A stretch of DNA of 64,000 bases, from the NCBI GenBank assembly GCA_030645475.1, contig JAUSMA010000065.1, positions 62,001 to 126,000 of the forward strand, in the 5' to 3' direction. The notes beneath the pieces are model-generated. The model did no database searches, was not told the DNA's origin, and worked only from the letters and a program-made list of their open reading frames with translations. Both the position numbers and the translations under genes were made by a program. Shown piece after piece: positions 1-8,249 of the stretch; within the stretch, counting starts at the first letter, position 1; the number at the start of each line of letters is the position of its first letter. The DNA comes from Nitrospirota bacterium (GTDB lineage Bacteria > Nitrospirota > Nitrospiria > Nitrospirales > Nitrospiraceae).

Positions 1-1
1 G

Positions 2-445
2 CCACCGTTGCTGGATTGCGCGACTTGGCCTATGGTCTCCGTCCACCTGGACGATGATCACCCCTCAGATTTCTCCATTGGTGATGTGGTTGGAACCGAT
101 GATGTCACGGGCGATGCCGTCCTGCATCGACGCGGCTATATGTCGGATGCGTCAATCTCTGTCGTGGGATGGACGGATAACCCCGATGTCAGGAAGTCCC
201 TCTATCGCAATCTCAAGGGCTGTCTCATTTCCGTGCGGCAACTCCTTGAACAGCTCGGGTTTATGAATATCGTCGTGTCGGGGCGCTATGCTGAAGATTT
301 CGAGAGCTATGGCCTGCCCCTGTTCTTCGCCTTATTCACGATAAAGGGTAACCTAGTCACAAGTGTGCGTGAGGTGCCGTCAGAAGGCGTCATTGCGACC
401 ATCGATTTGCAGGTGCCTGTCCTGTCGGCCATTCAGACTGAATAA
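2..445 (+). CDS. Phage structural protein, probable tail terminator/completion (5' end outside window)
   Basis: The frame is open to the left edge of the window, so the gene probably begins upstream; the first in-window start-like codon is a TTG at 8 without a ribosome binding site. The visible part has a mixed alpha/beta look: a segment around VVGWTDNPDVRKSLYRNLK, then a hydrophobic stretch FVMN-like beta strands and a DFESYGLPLFFALFTIKG block. It ends directly before a small gene and then the tail sheath gene, the position usually held by tail terminator or head-tail joining proteins in contractile phages. I do not recognise the family from the residues, so the role rests on position only. 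Confidence 0.5.
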   Translation, partial: PPLLDCATWPMVSVHLDDDHPSDFSIGDVVGTDDVTGDAVLHRRGYMSDASISVVGWTDNPDVRKSLYRNLKGCLISVRQLLEQLGFMNIVVSGRYAEDFESYGLPLFFALFTIKGNLVTSVREVPSEGVIATIDLQVPVLSAIQTE

Positions 446-454
446 GGGGGGGGG
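446..454 (+). repeat. Nine-G homopolymer in a ribosome binding site
   Basis: A run of nine G residues follows the TAA stop of the upstream gene and ends 5 bases before the GTG start at 460. It serves as the G-rich ribosome binding site of the next gene and is long enough to vary in length by slippage. Confidence 0.8.
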
Positions 455-459
455 TACCA

Positions 460-687
460 GTGGCAAGGGAACAACCAAAATACTCGGGCGACGATGCCGA
501 CAATTCTGTGCCGGAGAAAGACCGAGCGGACGTGATGACCGTGCGCGATTATGCACGAGAGGCCAAGGTCAGCCCGAGCTTGCTGGCAGGATTCCTGTCA
601 ACACTCACGAGTCAATCCGGACTCCATTGGCGCACGCGAGGCGAGTGGAAGACGGTGCTTGAGACGTTTGCCAACGCTCCCGCGTAG
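460..687 (+). CDS. Small phage protein of unknown function (75 aa)
   Basis: A GTG start follows a G-rich Shine-Dalgarno at close range. The N-terminal third is polar (MAREQPKYSGDD), and the rest could form two or three helices (VRDYAREAKVSPSLLAGFLSTL, then WRTRGEWKTVLETF). The segment VRDYAREAKVSPSLLAGFL has the look of a small helix-turn-helix, but this is only a resemblance. It sits between a probable tail-completion gene and the sheath gene, so a structural or assembly role is as likely as a regulatory one. Product not recognised. Confidence 0.6.
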   Translation: MAREQPKYSGDDADNSVPEKDRADVMTVRDYAREAKVSPSLLAGFLSTLTSQSGLHWRTRGEWKTVLETFANAPA

Positions 688-701
688 TCGTTGGCGTAGG
701 A

Positions 702-719
702 ACTAACTTACCGGTCAGT
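702..719. promoter_or_regulatory. Dyad operator-like site 1 (ACTAAC-N6-GTCAGT)
   Basis: ACTAAC, six bases, then GTCAGT forms an imperfect inverted repeat 30 bases upstream of the sheath gene start. A TATAGT hexamer follows at 721. The same architecture recurs at 2565, 9791, 14476 and 19596, which suggests a phage-specific promoter or operator. Confidence 0.5.
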
Positions 720-749
720 CTATAGTTCGATCTGAAGAAGGAGGCGGCA

Positions 750-2540
750 ATGAGCAAGGGTATTTACTTCGGTGCGCGCAGCATCGTTAAGCCTGGGGCC
801 TACTCAGTGGTGAATGCGTCCGAGATGGTGCCGAATCGTCTTGGGGCAGCCAACACCATCGCGGTAATTGGTCAAGCGACCGGTGGGAAACCGCGCACCT
901 TCACGAAGGTCGGTTCGCCGGCTGATGCCGCGAGCCAGTTGCGGAGCGGGGTGCTGCTCGATGTGATGAACAATATGTACGACCCCTCGAACGAAGTGCC
1001 AGGGGCTGGTGATGTGCTGTATTACCGGCTCAACCTGGCCGTACAAGCGGCACTCAGTGTACTGGATGCTGGAGCGGTGGCCGTGCTCAATCTCACTGCA
1101 AAAGATTACGGTGTGCATACAAACCAGATCCGCACGAAGATTGAGGCAGGATCGATCAGCGGTAAGAAAATCACGATCAACGATGTCTTGGATACCGTCA
1201 ATTACGAGATGGGCGACAACCTGGGCAATGCCTTCAGCCTCCAGTATACGGGTGCCTTGTTCGCCTGCCGTCTCTCGATCACCAAGACGGGTGATGTGGC
1301 CACGGCGCTACTTCTGCAGACTCAGGCCGCAAGCGGGGCTGATCCATGGGTGACCATGGCCTCGGTCGATCTGACCAATTCTTCCTTGGCGACGATGGGC
1401 ATGCTCACGCGCTACCTCGCGGGGCTACAGAGCATGACGGTCACCATTCTCGGTGATTCGAATGAGCCGGTCGGGGATCTCGATGCCGTCTCTAATCAAA
1501 ACGTGAAGTCAGCGGCATATACCGCGACGGCGAACATCGGAGCCATCGTCAATTGGGTCAATCGCAACTCCCAACTGATGACGGCGGCTCGGGTCGCGTC
1601 GGCAGTCAATGTGCCGGCGAACGTGGGCTACACGTTTATGACCGGTGGGAGCGAGGGGGCGGCTCCGTCGAATAGCGATTGGCAGGCTGCGCTCGATGCC
1701 TTGTTGTCAGTCGAATGCAACCTTGTCTTTGTGTGTTCGGAGAGTGCGGCCATTCATGCCATGGCGCTCTCGCACTGCAATACGGCCTCGGACGTGAAGG
1801 CGCGAAAAGAACGTATGTGCTTCGTCGGTGGGGCACGCGGGGAAACCGTGAGCCAAGTGGTAACGAGAGCGCAGGGCCTGGCCGGAGCTCGTTCCGTGCT
1901 CTGTTATCCTGGTGTGAATCAGATCGACCTCCTCTCAGGCAACATCGTGAACCGGTCTTCTCTGTATACCGCGGCCTTGGTATGCGGGATGGCCGGTGGA
2001 ATTCGACCTGAAATCCCGCTGACCTTCAAGACCGTCAACGGCACGGTGCAGGGGTTGGAAACAGACCTGCAATTGGCTGACATCGAGACCTTGCTCACCT
2101 ATGGCGTGCTACCAGTTGAGCATGTCGCTTCTGATGGTATTTTCCGTATCGTGCAGGGCATCACCACGTACCTGGTCGATGACAATGTGATCTGGCGCAA
2201 GGTGGCCGGCGTGCGAATCGCGGACTATCTGAATTCACAGGTTCGCAAGGCTGTGAGCCGCTATATCGGGAGGGTAGCCGATCAGCGCACGGTGACGAGC
2301 ATCCTCAATACGGTCGTGTCGACGCTCTCGCAGTTGACGCGCTCGGCTACGAACCAGACAGGGGTACTGACGGCTGGCAACAAGCCGGACGGATCGCCGG
2401 AGCCGGCATTCAAGAACGTGCAGGCCGTATTCGATGGGTTCGACTTGGTCGCAGTGAGCTACATGGCGCATCCGGTGGGGGAAGTGGGCTATATCACGAT
2501 CACGGCGGGATTGACGCCCACGCAGATCGTGGCCAATTAA
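750..2540 (+). CDS. Contractile tail sheath protein
   Basis: This 596-residue protein is the expected size for a contractile sheath. It starts with an ATG 7 bases after GAAGGAGG. The C-terminal part (about residues 475-530: IVQGITTYLVDDNVIWRKV, then ADYLNSQVRKAVSRYIGR) matches the pattern of the sheath C-terminal domain that wraps around the tube in P2/Mu-type and tailocin sheaths. The middle region holds Rossmann-like stretches such as VECNLVFVCSES and ARSVLCYPG, also typical. The next gene is a tube-sized protein, giving the usual sheath-tube pair. Family assignment is from memory of sheath features, but the whole downstream gene order supports it. Confidence 0.88.
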   Translation: MSKGIYFGARSIVKPGAYSVVNASEMVPNRLGAANTIAVIGQATGGKPRTFTKVGSPADAASQLRSGVLLDVMNNMYDPSNEVPGAGDVLYYRLNLAVQAALSVLDAGAVAVLNLTAKDYGVHTNQIRTKIEAGSISGKKITINDVLDTVNYEMGDNLGNAFSLQYTGALFACRLSITKTGDVATALLLQTQAASGADPWVTMASVDLTNSSLATMGMLTRYLAGLQSMTVTILGDSNEPVGDLDAVSNQNVKSAAYTATANIGAIVNWVNRNSQLMTAARVASAVNVPANVGYTFMTGGSEGAAPSNSDWQAALDALLSVECNLVFVCSESAAIHAMALSHCNTASDVKARKERMCFVGGARGETVSQVVTRAQGLAGARSVLCYPGVNQIDLLSGNIVNRSSLYTAALVCGMAGGIRPEIPLTFKTVNGTVQGLETDLQLADIETLLTYGVLPVEHVASDGIFRIVQGITTYLVDDNVIWRKVAGVRIADYLNSQVRKAVSRYIGRVADQRTVTSILNTVVSTLSQLTRSATNQTGVLTAGNKPDGSPEPAFKNVQAVFDGFDLVAVSYMAHPVGEVGYITITAGLTPTQIVAN

Positions 2541-2564
2541 CCCGCCGATCACAGGCGTGCAACA

Positions 2565-2582
2565 ACTAACTGACCAGTTAGT
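2565..2582. promoter_or_regulatory. Dyad operator-like site 2 (perfect ACTAAC-N6-GTTAGT)
   Basis: The half-sites ACTAAC and GTTAGT are exact reverse complements separated by six bases. The site lies in the 62-base gap between the sheath and tube genes, 21 bases before the tube ATG, and is followed by TATTGA. It is the best copy of the repeated phage motif. Confidence 0.55.
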
Positions 2583-2602
2583 GTATTGAAAGGAGTGGCG
2601 CG

Positions 2603-3085
2603 ATGGCGGACGCAAGCAGTCTGGTAACACAAGCAGGGCATTTGGTGCGGATTTTGGCCGGTGGTCTTGAAGTGGGATGGGCGCGGACAGCCCAGATGAC
2701 GCAAGATTACGGGACGGATGCCGTGTATGCGATTGGCAGCGTCGCGCCGACCGAGCATGCGCCGTTGCGATGGAGCGGACAAATCACCCTCGATCAATTC
2801 GTGATCCATCAGAATCGTCTCGGGCAGGCGGTGCAGGCGATGGACCTCGTGGCGATGGGTCCTGAGGAATTACTCAGACAGGGTGTGATCGATTTTGAAG
2901 TCTTGGACGCACAAGATCTGACGATCATGACCTATGTGCAATGCACGCCTGTCAATCTGTCGTACTCCGTCCAGGCGAATGCGTTTTCAGGACAGAATGT
3001 CACCTTTACGGCAAAGTCCGTGATTCGCGGAGCTGGCAATTTCGATGGTGACGTACAAACCGGCCGCGTTGGGAAACCCAGCTAA
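2603..3085 (+). CDS. Contractile tail tube protein
   Basis: A 160-residue protein directly after the sheath gene, with AAAGGAG 8 to 10 bases before the ATG. Size, position and strand-rich sequence (for example LRWSGQITLDQFVI, LTIMTYVQCTPVNLSYSV, NVTFTAKSV) fit the inner tail tube of contractile phages, which forms stacked hexameric rings inside the sheath. The repeated alternation of hydrophobic and polar residues fits the two orthogonal beta sheets of the tube fold. It is followed by the assembly chaperone gene, as expected in tail modules. Confidence 0.8.
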   Translation: MADASSLVTQAGHLVRILAGGLEVGWARTAQMTQDYGTDAVYAIGSVAPTEHAPLRWSGQITLDQFVIHQNRLGQAVQAMDLVAMGPEELLRQGVIDFEVLDAQDLTIMTYVQCTPVNLSYSVQANAFSGQNVTFTAKSVIRGAGNFDGDVQTGRVGKPS

Positions 3086-3125
3086 TCCTTGGGGAAGGAT
3101 GACGCGCTAGAAAGGTAGGGACACC

Positions 3126-3563
3126 ATGGGATCAACACGCTCGGTGGATGTGCAGGCCGCACAGGTGGTGCTAGGCAGCCAGTACGAAGAAGTCTACGAC
3201 GTGCAGTCGGAATTGAATCCGGCTCATAAAGGGCAAGTGGCGATGAGCCTGCCAACCGGCAGGGATCAGCTAGAAATTGGCGTGATCCAACACCGCTTGC
3301 GCAAGGGCGTTCCATTGGCTGAACTGGATGAAGTTTCCGGGTCCACGGCCATCATGCTTGCCGTCTTGTCCGTGGTCGTGCGGCGAGCACCCGAATGGTG
3401 GTATCGAACCGTGGGAGAGGGGAAGAGTGCTGAGCGTGTGCCGGCCCCCGAAGAGCTGCATGACATGGATATGTTGTGGGATCTCTATGGGAGGTATACG
3501 GCTCTTCGAGCCACCTTTCCCCGACAAACAGGAGATGCTGGCGGTAGTCCGCCGACCGCGTGA
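3126..3563 (+). CDS. Tail assembly chaperone, first part (G-like)
   Basis: A 145-residue protein lying between tube and tape measure, the place reserved for tail assembly chaperones. The sequence is mostly soluble (VIQHRLRKGVPLAELDEVSG, then helical segments to MDMLWDLYGRY). The last residues, after about YGRYTALRATF, are low-quality sequence (GDAGGSPPTA), while the overlapping +1 (or -2) frame carries a better continuation. In many tail modules the two parts are joined by programmed frameshifting; in Mu the shift is reported as -2, the same relative frame as here. I therefore read this as the short product of a two-frame chaperone gene. Confidence 0.6.
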   Translation: MGSTRSVDVQAAQVVLGSQYEEVYDVQSELNPAHKGQVAMSLPTGRDQLEIGVIQHRLRKGVPLAELDEVSGSTAIMLAVLSVVVRRAPEWWYRTVGEGKSAERVPAPEELHDMDMLWDLYGRYTALRATFPRQTGDAGGSPPTA

Positions 3564-3747
3564 ACGCGAACGCTGGCTCCTCTCCAAGTTGCTCCGGGTG
3601 GGACCGTTTGACGAATCGATCCTCTCACTAACTGAGCCACAGGTCAGTTGGATTATGTCGCAGTTCTCGCTGGATAGTCCGGTCGATCCAAAACTGTATC
3701 AGCGACTCGATGATAAGGTCGCGGCCATGATGGCCTCTGAGGGGTAA
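3487..3747 (+). CDS. Tail assembly chaperone, second part (GT-like, other frame)
   Basis: This frame overlaps the end of the previous gene by 77 bases and has good protein character only from about the ATG at 3487: GIRLFEPPFPDKQEMLAVV, a basic stretch RRPRERERWLLSKLL, then DPKLYQRLDDKVAAMMASEG. It ends 3 bases before the tape measure start. Independent initiation is possible at 3487 or 3535, but the first has only a weak GGGA upstream and at the second AGGAG touches the ATG. A shift near TATGGGAGG at about 3485-3494 would join LWDLYG to GIRLFEPP smoothly. The frame is +1 or -2 relative to the first part. No start is certain. Confidence 0.55.
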   Translation: MGGIRLFEPPFPDKQEMLAVVRRPRERERWLLSKLLRVGPFDESILSLTEPQVSWIMSQFSLDSPVDPKLYQRLDDKVAAMMASEG

Positions 3748-3750
3748 CGC

Positions 3751-5814
3751 ATGCCACCCAATGAACGTGTCGGGATCAATGTCCAGGCGACGTTTCGCGC
3801 GGATACCTCACAGGCGAAACAAGCCTTCGATGAGTTCACGCGATCCAGCACCCAAGCGGCCCAACGCATGCAAGGGTCGGTGGGAGACCGTGATTCCGCC
3901 AGCTCGCGCGCCAAGCAACTGCTCAAAGAACAGTTGGGCGACAACTTCTCATTTATCCGCCAGCAAAAAGAAGTCAACTCCATCCTCCATGAGCAACGCC
4001 AGCACTATCGCGAGCTGAGCGACAATCTCTATCGCCAGGAACGGGCGGTCAAGAACCTGGGCGGCGAAGAAGAAAAAGCCGCCATGAAGCGTGTGCGTCG
4101 GATGCGGGACGAGAAGCGCGAAATGGCTGGCTTGGTCCATGCGCTGGAATCGCACAAGGCGGTTGGCATGGCGGCTGAGGGTGGATCCGGTCGAGCAGGC
4201 ATGCTCTCTGGTCTGTCGATGTCAGGGGCCATGAACGGAGGCGTCGTGGGTTCTGCGCTGGGACGGCTCGGGGCTCTCGCCATGTCGAACCCGATATCGG
4301 CATCCGTCATTGCGACTCTTGGAGGCCTTCATTTCCTCGACAAGTTCACTTCTGGCGAATCCAAATATAGTGAAGACATCGACGTGAGTATGGCCAATGT
4401 GGGACGGAGGACCGGAGGCGGGCTCAATCTCCGAAGCATGTTCGAACAGAACCCTGGTCGGATCTCGGACACCTTCAAGAACATGGGCTACACCGGCGAA
4501 CACCTTGCGGGCATGATGCAGGCCTATTCCATGCCGGGTGGCGCGTCGGCGATGGAGTCTCAGGGGCGCTTTGCTCGCAAGTTTGGGTTTGGTGAATCGC
4601 CCGAGATGATCTCGGGCCTCGGACGGCGCGCCACGCAATTAGGAACCGCTGAGCCGGCCCAGCAAGGGCAGTTCTGGGCCCTGATGACGGTCGCTGTCGA
4701 GAAGGGGCTCAAGAACGGGGTCGACGCCAGCGAAACCATGCGCAGCCTGTTGGGCATGACCGAACAGGTCGCCGCCCATACGGGCGTGGTCTCACAGAGC
4801 TATGTCGCGGGTCTCGCTGGGATGCAATCCTCACTCTCGTCCGGGGACAGTCGGTTCTTCAAGGGGGAGATGGGCGCGCACCATATCGGCAAGGTGCTGC
4901 AGGGGTTTCAAAATCCGCAATCCATTGCACAAGAGCGGTTCGTGATGAACTCGATTCGGGAGCACTTTGGCGGCACACCAACCGCTGGTCAGTTGAAACT
5001 GTCTGGCGGGGATGCCGAGGCCTACGGGCAGATGCCAGAGGTGCAGCAGCTCCAGTATGTCATGCAGAAATTGCCGGAGCTGATGAAGTCGAATCCTGGC
5101 CTGATGGCGAGCTTGGTCCGGAGCATGGCCAGCGGGGCAGGACCGGGCATGCAAAGCATGATGGCGGGAGCGGCCTTCAATATGTCAGCCGGAGAAGTCG
5201 CCGCCATGCACTCGTCGCTCTACGGCTCGCTGAAAGGCGGAGGGATGAGCGAGAAGCGGCTCCATGGTATGGGCGCGTTGGATCTCCTGGGTGAAGTCAT
5301 CGGTCGGTCCCCAGGCGAGGCCCAACAGATCCTGAGAGGAGACAGTGCAGGCAGTCCGCTGACTGATGCGGAGCGCGCGCGGACACTCGATAAGATGAAC
5401 CTGGAGACATGGTCGTCGTCGTTTAGCCGTGGGTCGATGGGGCTCCGCTTGGGCGTGAAAGGGGCCAAGTCTGGCATCGCGGAATCGTTCGAGCATGCCG
5501 CGAAGGATGCCTTCGGCACCCCCAGTGAAGAGGTGCAGCAACAGAATCGTATCCGTGAGATGGAACGGGAAATGATGTACGGCAACGGTGGCAGCGTCTA
5601 CAAGCAATCGTATGGCGGTGGGGAAAGCATGAACGTGAATCCAGTCGAGGTGACGGGCTCAATCCAATTGATCGGCGCGGACGGGGTGAGTCTGGGGCAG
5701 GTTCCGGCCGCAGCGATTGGGCTCCTCATCCAGAAGGCCATTCAAGACCAAAGTGGCACGCCGCGGGCAGGATCTCCGAGACGACCGCGACTGCTCGCGC
5801 AGCAGGTCACGTAA
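3751..5814 (+). CDS. Tail tape measure protein
   Basis: At 687 residues this is the longest protein of the tail module and sits just after the chaperone genes, as tape measure proteins do. Residues 1-135 are strongly helical and charged (RADTSQAKQAFDEFTRSSTQ, EVNSILHEQRQHYRELSDNL, EEEKAAMKRVRRMRDEKREM). Residues about 145-200 are Gly/Ser/Ala-rich and hydrophobic (SGAMNGGVVGSALGRLGALA), fitting the membrane-active part of such proteins. The rest is rich in Met, Gly and helices. The tape measure sets tail length; if the usual 1.5 angstrom per residue holds, the tail is about 100 nm long. The gene ends in an ATGG overlap with the next gene. Confidence 0.85.
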   Translation: MPPNERVGINVQATFRADTSQAKQAFDEFTRSSTQAAQRMQGSVGDRDSASSRAKQLLKEQLGDNFSFIRQQKEVNSILHEQRQHYRELSDNLYRQERAVKNLGGEEEKAAMKRVRRMRDEKREMAGLVHALESHKAVGMAAEGGSGRAGMLSGLSMSGAMNGGVVGSALGRLGALAMSNPISASVIATLGGLHFLDKFTSGESKYSEDIDVSMANVGRRTGGGLNLRSMFEQNPGRISDTFKNMGYTGEHLAGMMQAYSMPGGASAMESQGRFARKFGFGESPEMISGLGRRATQLGTAEPAQQGQFWALMTVAVEKGLKNGVDASETMRSLLGMTEQVAAHTGVVSQSYVAGLAGMQSSLSSGDSRFFKGEMGAHHIGKVLQGFQNPQSIAQERFVMNSIREHFGGTPTAGQLKLSGGDAEAYGQMPEVQQLQYVMQKLPELMKSNPGLMASLVRSMASGAGPGMQSMMAGAAFNMSAGEVAAMHSSLYGSLKGGGMSEKRLHGMGALDLLGEVIGRSPGEAQQILRGDSAGSPLTDAERARTLDKMNLETWSSSFSRGSMGLRLGVKGAKSGIAESFEHAAKDAFGTPSEEVQQQNRIREMEREMMYGNGGSVYKQSYGGGESMNVNPVEVTGSIQLIGADGVSLGQVPAAAIGLLIQKAIQDQSGTPRAGSPRRPRLLAQQVT

Positions 5815-7412
5815 TGGGATATCCGATCTGCCTCGTGGAAATCCATGGGCAAGATGAGAGCTTTGAGCTGTCATCAGGCGCACTGCCCTATGGCAATTCA
5901 CTGACCTCTGATCTGCTCGAAGTCAAGACCGATAAAAGCCTCAGTCCTGAACGTCCTGCCGGTGCGTTCGAGATCCGTCTGGCTCGCCGGGAAGACGACG
6001 ATCGAGGGCGTACCTGGATGGACAAGATCCGTCCGCAAAATGTCGTGGTGATTCAGATGATGAATCACCAGGGCACGATTGGGGCCCATGGCGCGGGTGA
6101 GATGCACACCGTCATGATCGGCCTCGTCGATACCATCACGGAATCGATGGGGATTACCTCTCGCGGTCTGCCACAACGGCAAGTGGTCGTCCGTGGGCGC
6201 GACATGGGCAAACTGTTTACGCATGGCATTGTCACCTATTGGACCTTTATGGGGGCCTCCTTCGGGGGTGTGAACCCGCTGGGTCTTGATGCGTCAAAAT
6301 ACAACGCCAAGCCCGATCAGGTGATGGTGCAACTCCTACAAGACATCTATCAGCGGTTCCTCAAGCTCTCCCTCGTCGTCGATGGAGAAGCGGGAGACTT
6401 CTGGGATTATCTCGGGTATCAACTCCGCTCGTATGGCGCGGAGATCCCTGCCGGCCTGGATACCGCGTTTCTTCAGGGTGAGGGGTCATTTTGGAGTTTT
6501 TTCGTGAAATGCGCGAGTCTCCCGTTTCACGAGCTCTATATTGATACGCGCCGGCAGGGAGAGGCGAGCAATGTGTTGGAGACGCAAGAAGGGAGCACCT
6601 TATCCGTCGCGAAGCGGATACTGGGTAAGGATAGGTCTGCTCCGACACTGGTATTGCGACCCACCCCGTTCCCATACCTGACGACTCCTCCTGTCACAGG
6701 GAGAATCCCACCGTTACCTCAGCAAACTGATCCTAACGTGTTAGAGCTGCCAACTGTCGACATCGTGGATCATCAGTTGGTGAATCGCACGGCCTGGGAT
6801 GCGTTGGTCCAGCATGAGGTGGGTGATAACGATATGGCCGGAGAGGCGATCGACGATGGGGTGTCACGGAGCGATGCGGAGCAATACAACGTCTATCTGA
6901 CCTTTCCGCATTACCCCTTTATCCAAGAGCGGCAATTCCTGCTGAATGTCCCGGTGATCATTGATGAGGAGCGGTTCCACAAGTACGGCTACAAGCCGCT
7001 GATGCCGTATACGACGCTCTTGAAAGCGCCAGGCATCAACAACACAGCAGATCCATTGATCGGCTTCTATTCTGCGCTCAACTGGCGGATTGCGAGCTGG
7101 CATGTCTTCAATGACAGATTCATGAGTGGCTATAAGACCTTCAAGCTGCTGCCGCATGTCCATGTCGGGGAAAAGCTCCTGGACCGTTCGACGTGGAAGG
7201 CCAGGGAGGAACTGTATTACGTGGAGTCTGTGTCGCACCACTTTGTTCAGAACGAAAAAGCGACCACTACGGTAGGATTGACCAGAGGACTCGCGAAAAC
7301 TGACTATGACCAGTACACCTCCTCTTTGCTAAGTGCCAACTTGAAGTTGGTCAACTCAGATGCCGTCCGATCGCAGTGGAATGCGCTGACCGCGCCGGAC
7401 GTGCCGAGCTAA
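5814..7412 (+). CDS. Baseplate hub-like tail protein
   Basis: This 532-residue protein starts one base inside the tape measure stop (TAATG), so the two are translationally coupled. The N-terminal half alternates beta strands (CLVEIHGQDESFELSSGALP, VVVIQMMNHQGTIG, MHTVMIGLVDTITESMG, RQVVVRGRDMGKLF), the pattern of hub proteins that sit at the end of the tube and hold the spike (gpD or gp27-like). A later segment about residues 470-515 (ELYYVESVSHHFVQNEKATT, then VGLTRGL) is like the closing strands of hub proteins. It is directly followed by a spike gene. No residue motif is diagnostic, so the call is by pattern and order. Confidence 0.65.
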   Translation: MGYPICLVEIHGQDESFELSSGALPYGNSLTSDLLEVKTDKSLSPERPAGAFEIRLARREDDDRGRTWMDKIRPQNVVVIQMMNHQGTIGAHGAGEMHTVMIGLVDTITESMGITSRGLPQRQVVVRGRDMGKLFTHGIVTYWTFMGASFGGVNPLGLDASKYNAKPDQVMVQLLQDIYQRFLKLSLVVDGEAGDFWDYLGYQLRSYGAEIPAGLDTAFLQGEGSFWSFFVKCASLPFHELYIDTRRQGEASNVLETQEGSTLSVAKRILGKDRSAPTLVLRPTPFPYLTTPPVTGRIPPLPQQTDPNVLELPTVDIVDHQLVNRTAWDALVQHEVGDNDMAGEAIDDGVSRSDAEQYNVYLTFPHYPFIQERQFLLNVPVIIDEERFHKYGYKPLMPYTTLLKAPGINNTADPLIGFYSALNWRIASWHVFNDRFMSGYKTFKLLPHVHVGEKLLDRSTWKAREELYYVESVSHHFVQNEKATTTVGLTRGLAKTDYDQYTSSLLSANLKLVNSDAVRSQWNALTAPDVPS

Positions 7413-7415
7413 CAT

Positions 7416-8249
7416 ATGATGCCTCAAAGCGGATTAGGTGTGACCTACGATGAGTTGCCGGCGCTGCCGCCGCTCAGCGGATTTCATCTGGCACAAGTGG
7501 TGGAAGCCGTACCCATCAATCATGCCTTGCGTGTGCTGCTGCCATCACTGACGGGCATCCTGAATGGTTCTTCGACCGGTGGGATTACGGTCCATGTGAT
7601 GGAGCATCGAGCTGGTGTCTACTCCGGAGACCTCGATCTCCCGCGTAAGGGCGATTGGGGGCTCGTCGTCTTCCCTCACGGGTCAGACCAATATCCAGTG
7701 TGGCTGGGCTCGCTCTACCAGGACTTTAATACGCTGGCCACGGCGAACCCCAATGAAAAAATTAGTCACCATGAGAGCGGAGTCTGGACGAAGACAGACG
7801 CCAATGGCAATGTTGAATGTGCCTATCCCGATGGGTCCTATCTGCGTATCGGCAGTGGTACGGCACTCAGTGCCCGTACACGGCAGCGCCGGCAAGGGTC
7901 CAGTCGTGAAACGATCCCCTATGATGTGCCGGACAAGCCGGTGCCGACCGTCTTCTTTTCGCACAGCTCAGGCACGACATTCACAATTGATCCCAGTGGC
8001 AATCTGACCATCAGCGGGGCTGCTGATGTGACCGTACAAAGCCAACAGGCTGGGCCACATGTGCATCTCGGGGGGACGGCCAGCGAGGACTTTCTCGCAA
8101 AGTTGGGAGGGCTCGCCAAAATTGTCGCCGCATTCAATGCGCATACGCATGGCGGAGTACAGGGAGGCGCAGGCTCAACGGCTCCTCCTGCGACACCCAT
8201 TACCTTGATACCGGTCACGGATTACACACAGCATGCGAAAGCGAGATAA
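7416..8249 (+). CDS. Baseplate spike protein (gpV / gp5-like)
   Basis: A 277-residue protein with features of central spikes: an N-terminal OB-fold-like region (HVMEHRAGVYSGDLDLPRKG, DWGLVVFPHGSDQYPVWLGS), a Gly/Asp-rich beta region, and a C-terminal HTHGGVQGGAGSTAPP tract. The HxH plus Gly-rich tip is typical of gpV-type spikes, where histidines bind metal at the tip that punctures the membrane. The start has two successive ATGs (7416 and 7419). It follows the hub gene by 3 bases and overlaps the next gene by one base. Confidence 0.75.
   Translation: MMPQSGLGVTYDELPALPPLSGFHLAQVVEAVPINHALRVLLPSLTGILNGSSTGGITVHVMEHRAGVYSGDLDLPRKGDWGLVVFPHGSDQYPVWLGSLYQDFNTLATANPNEKISHHESGVWTKTDANGNVECAYPDGSYLRIGSGTALSARTRQRRQGSSRETIPYDVPDKPVPTVFFSHSSGTTFTIDPSGNLTISGAADVTVQSQQAGPHVHLGGTASEDFLAKLGGLAKIVAAFNAHTHGGVQGGAGSTAPPATPITLIPVTDYTQHAKAR

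Noticed and set aside
3620-3655. Another ACTAAC/GTCAGT dyad inside the chaperone region
   Set aside because: The half-sites are 10 bases apart instead of 6 and lie within coding sequence, so it does not fit the motif.
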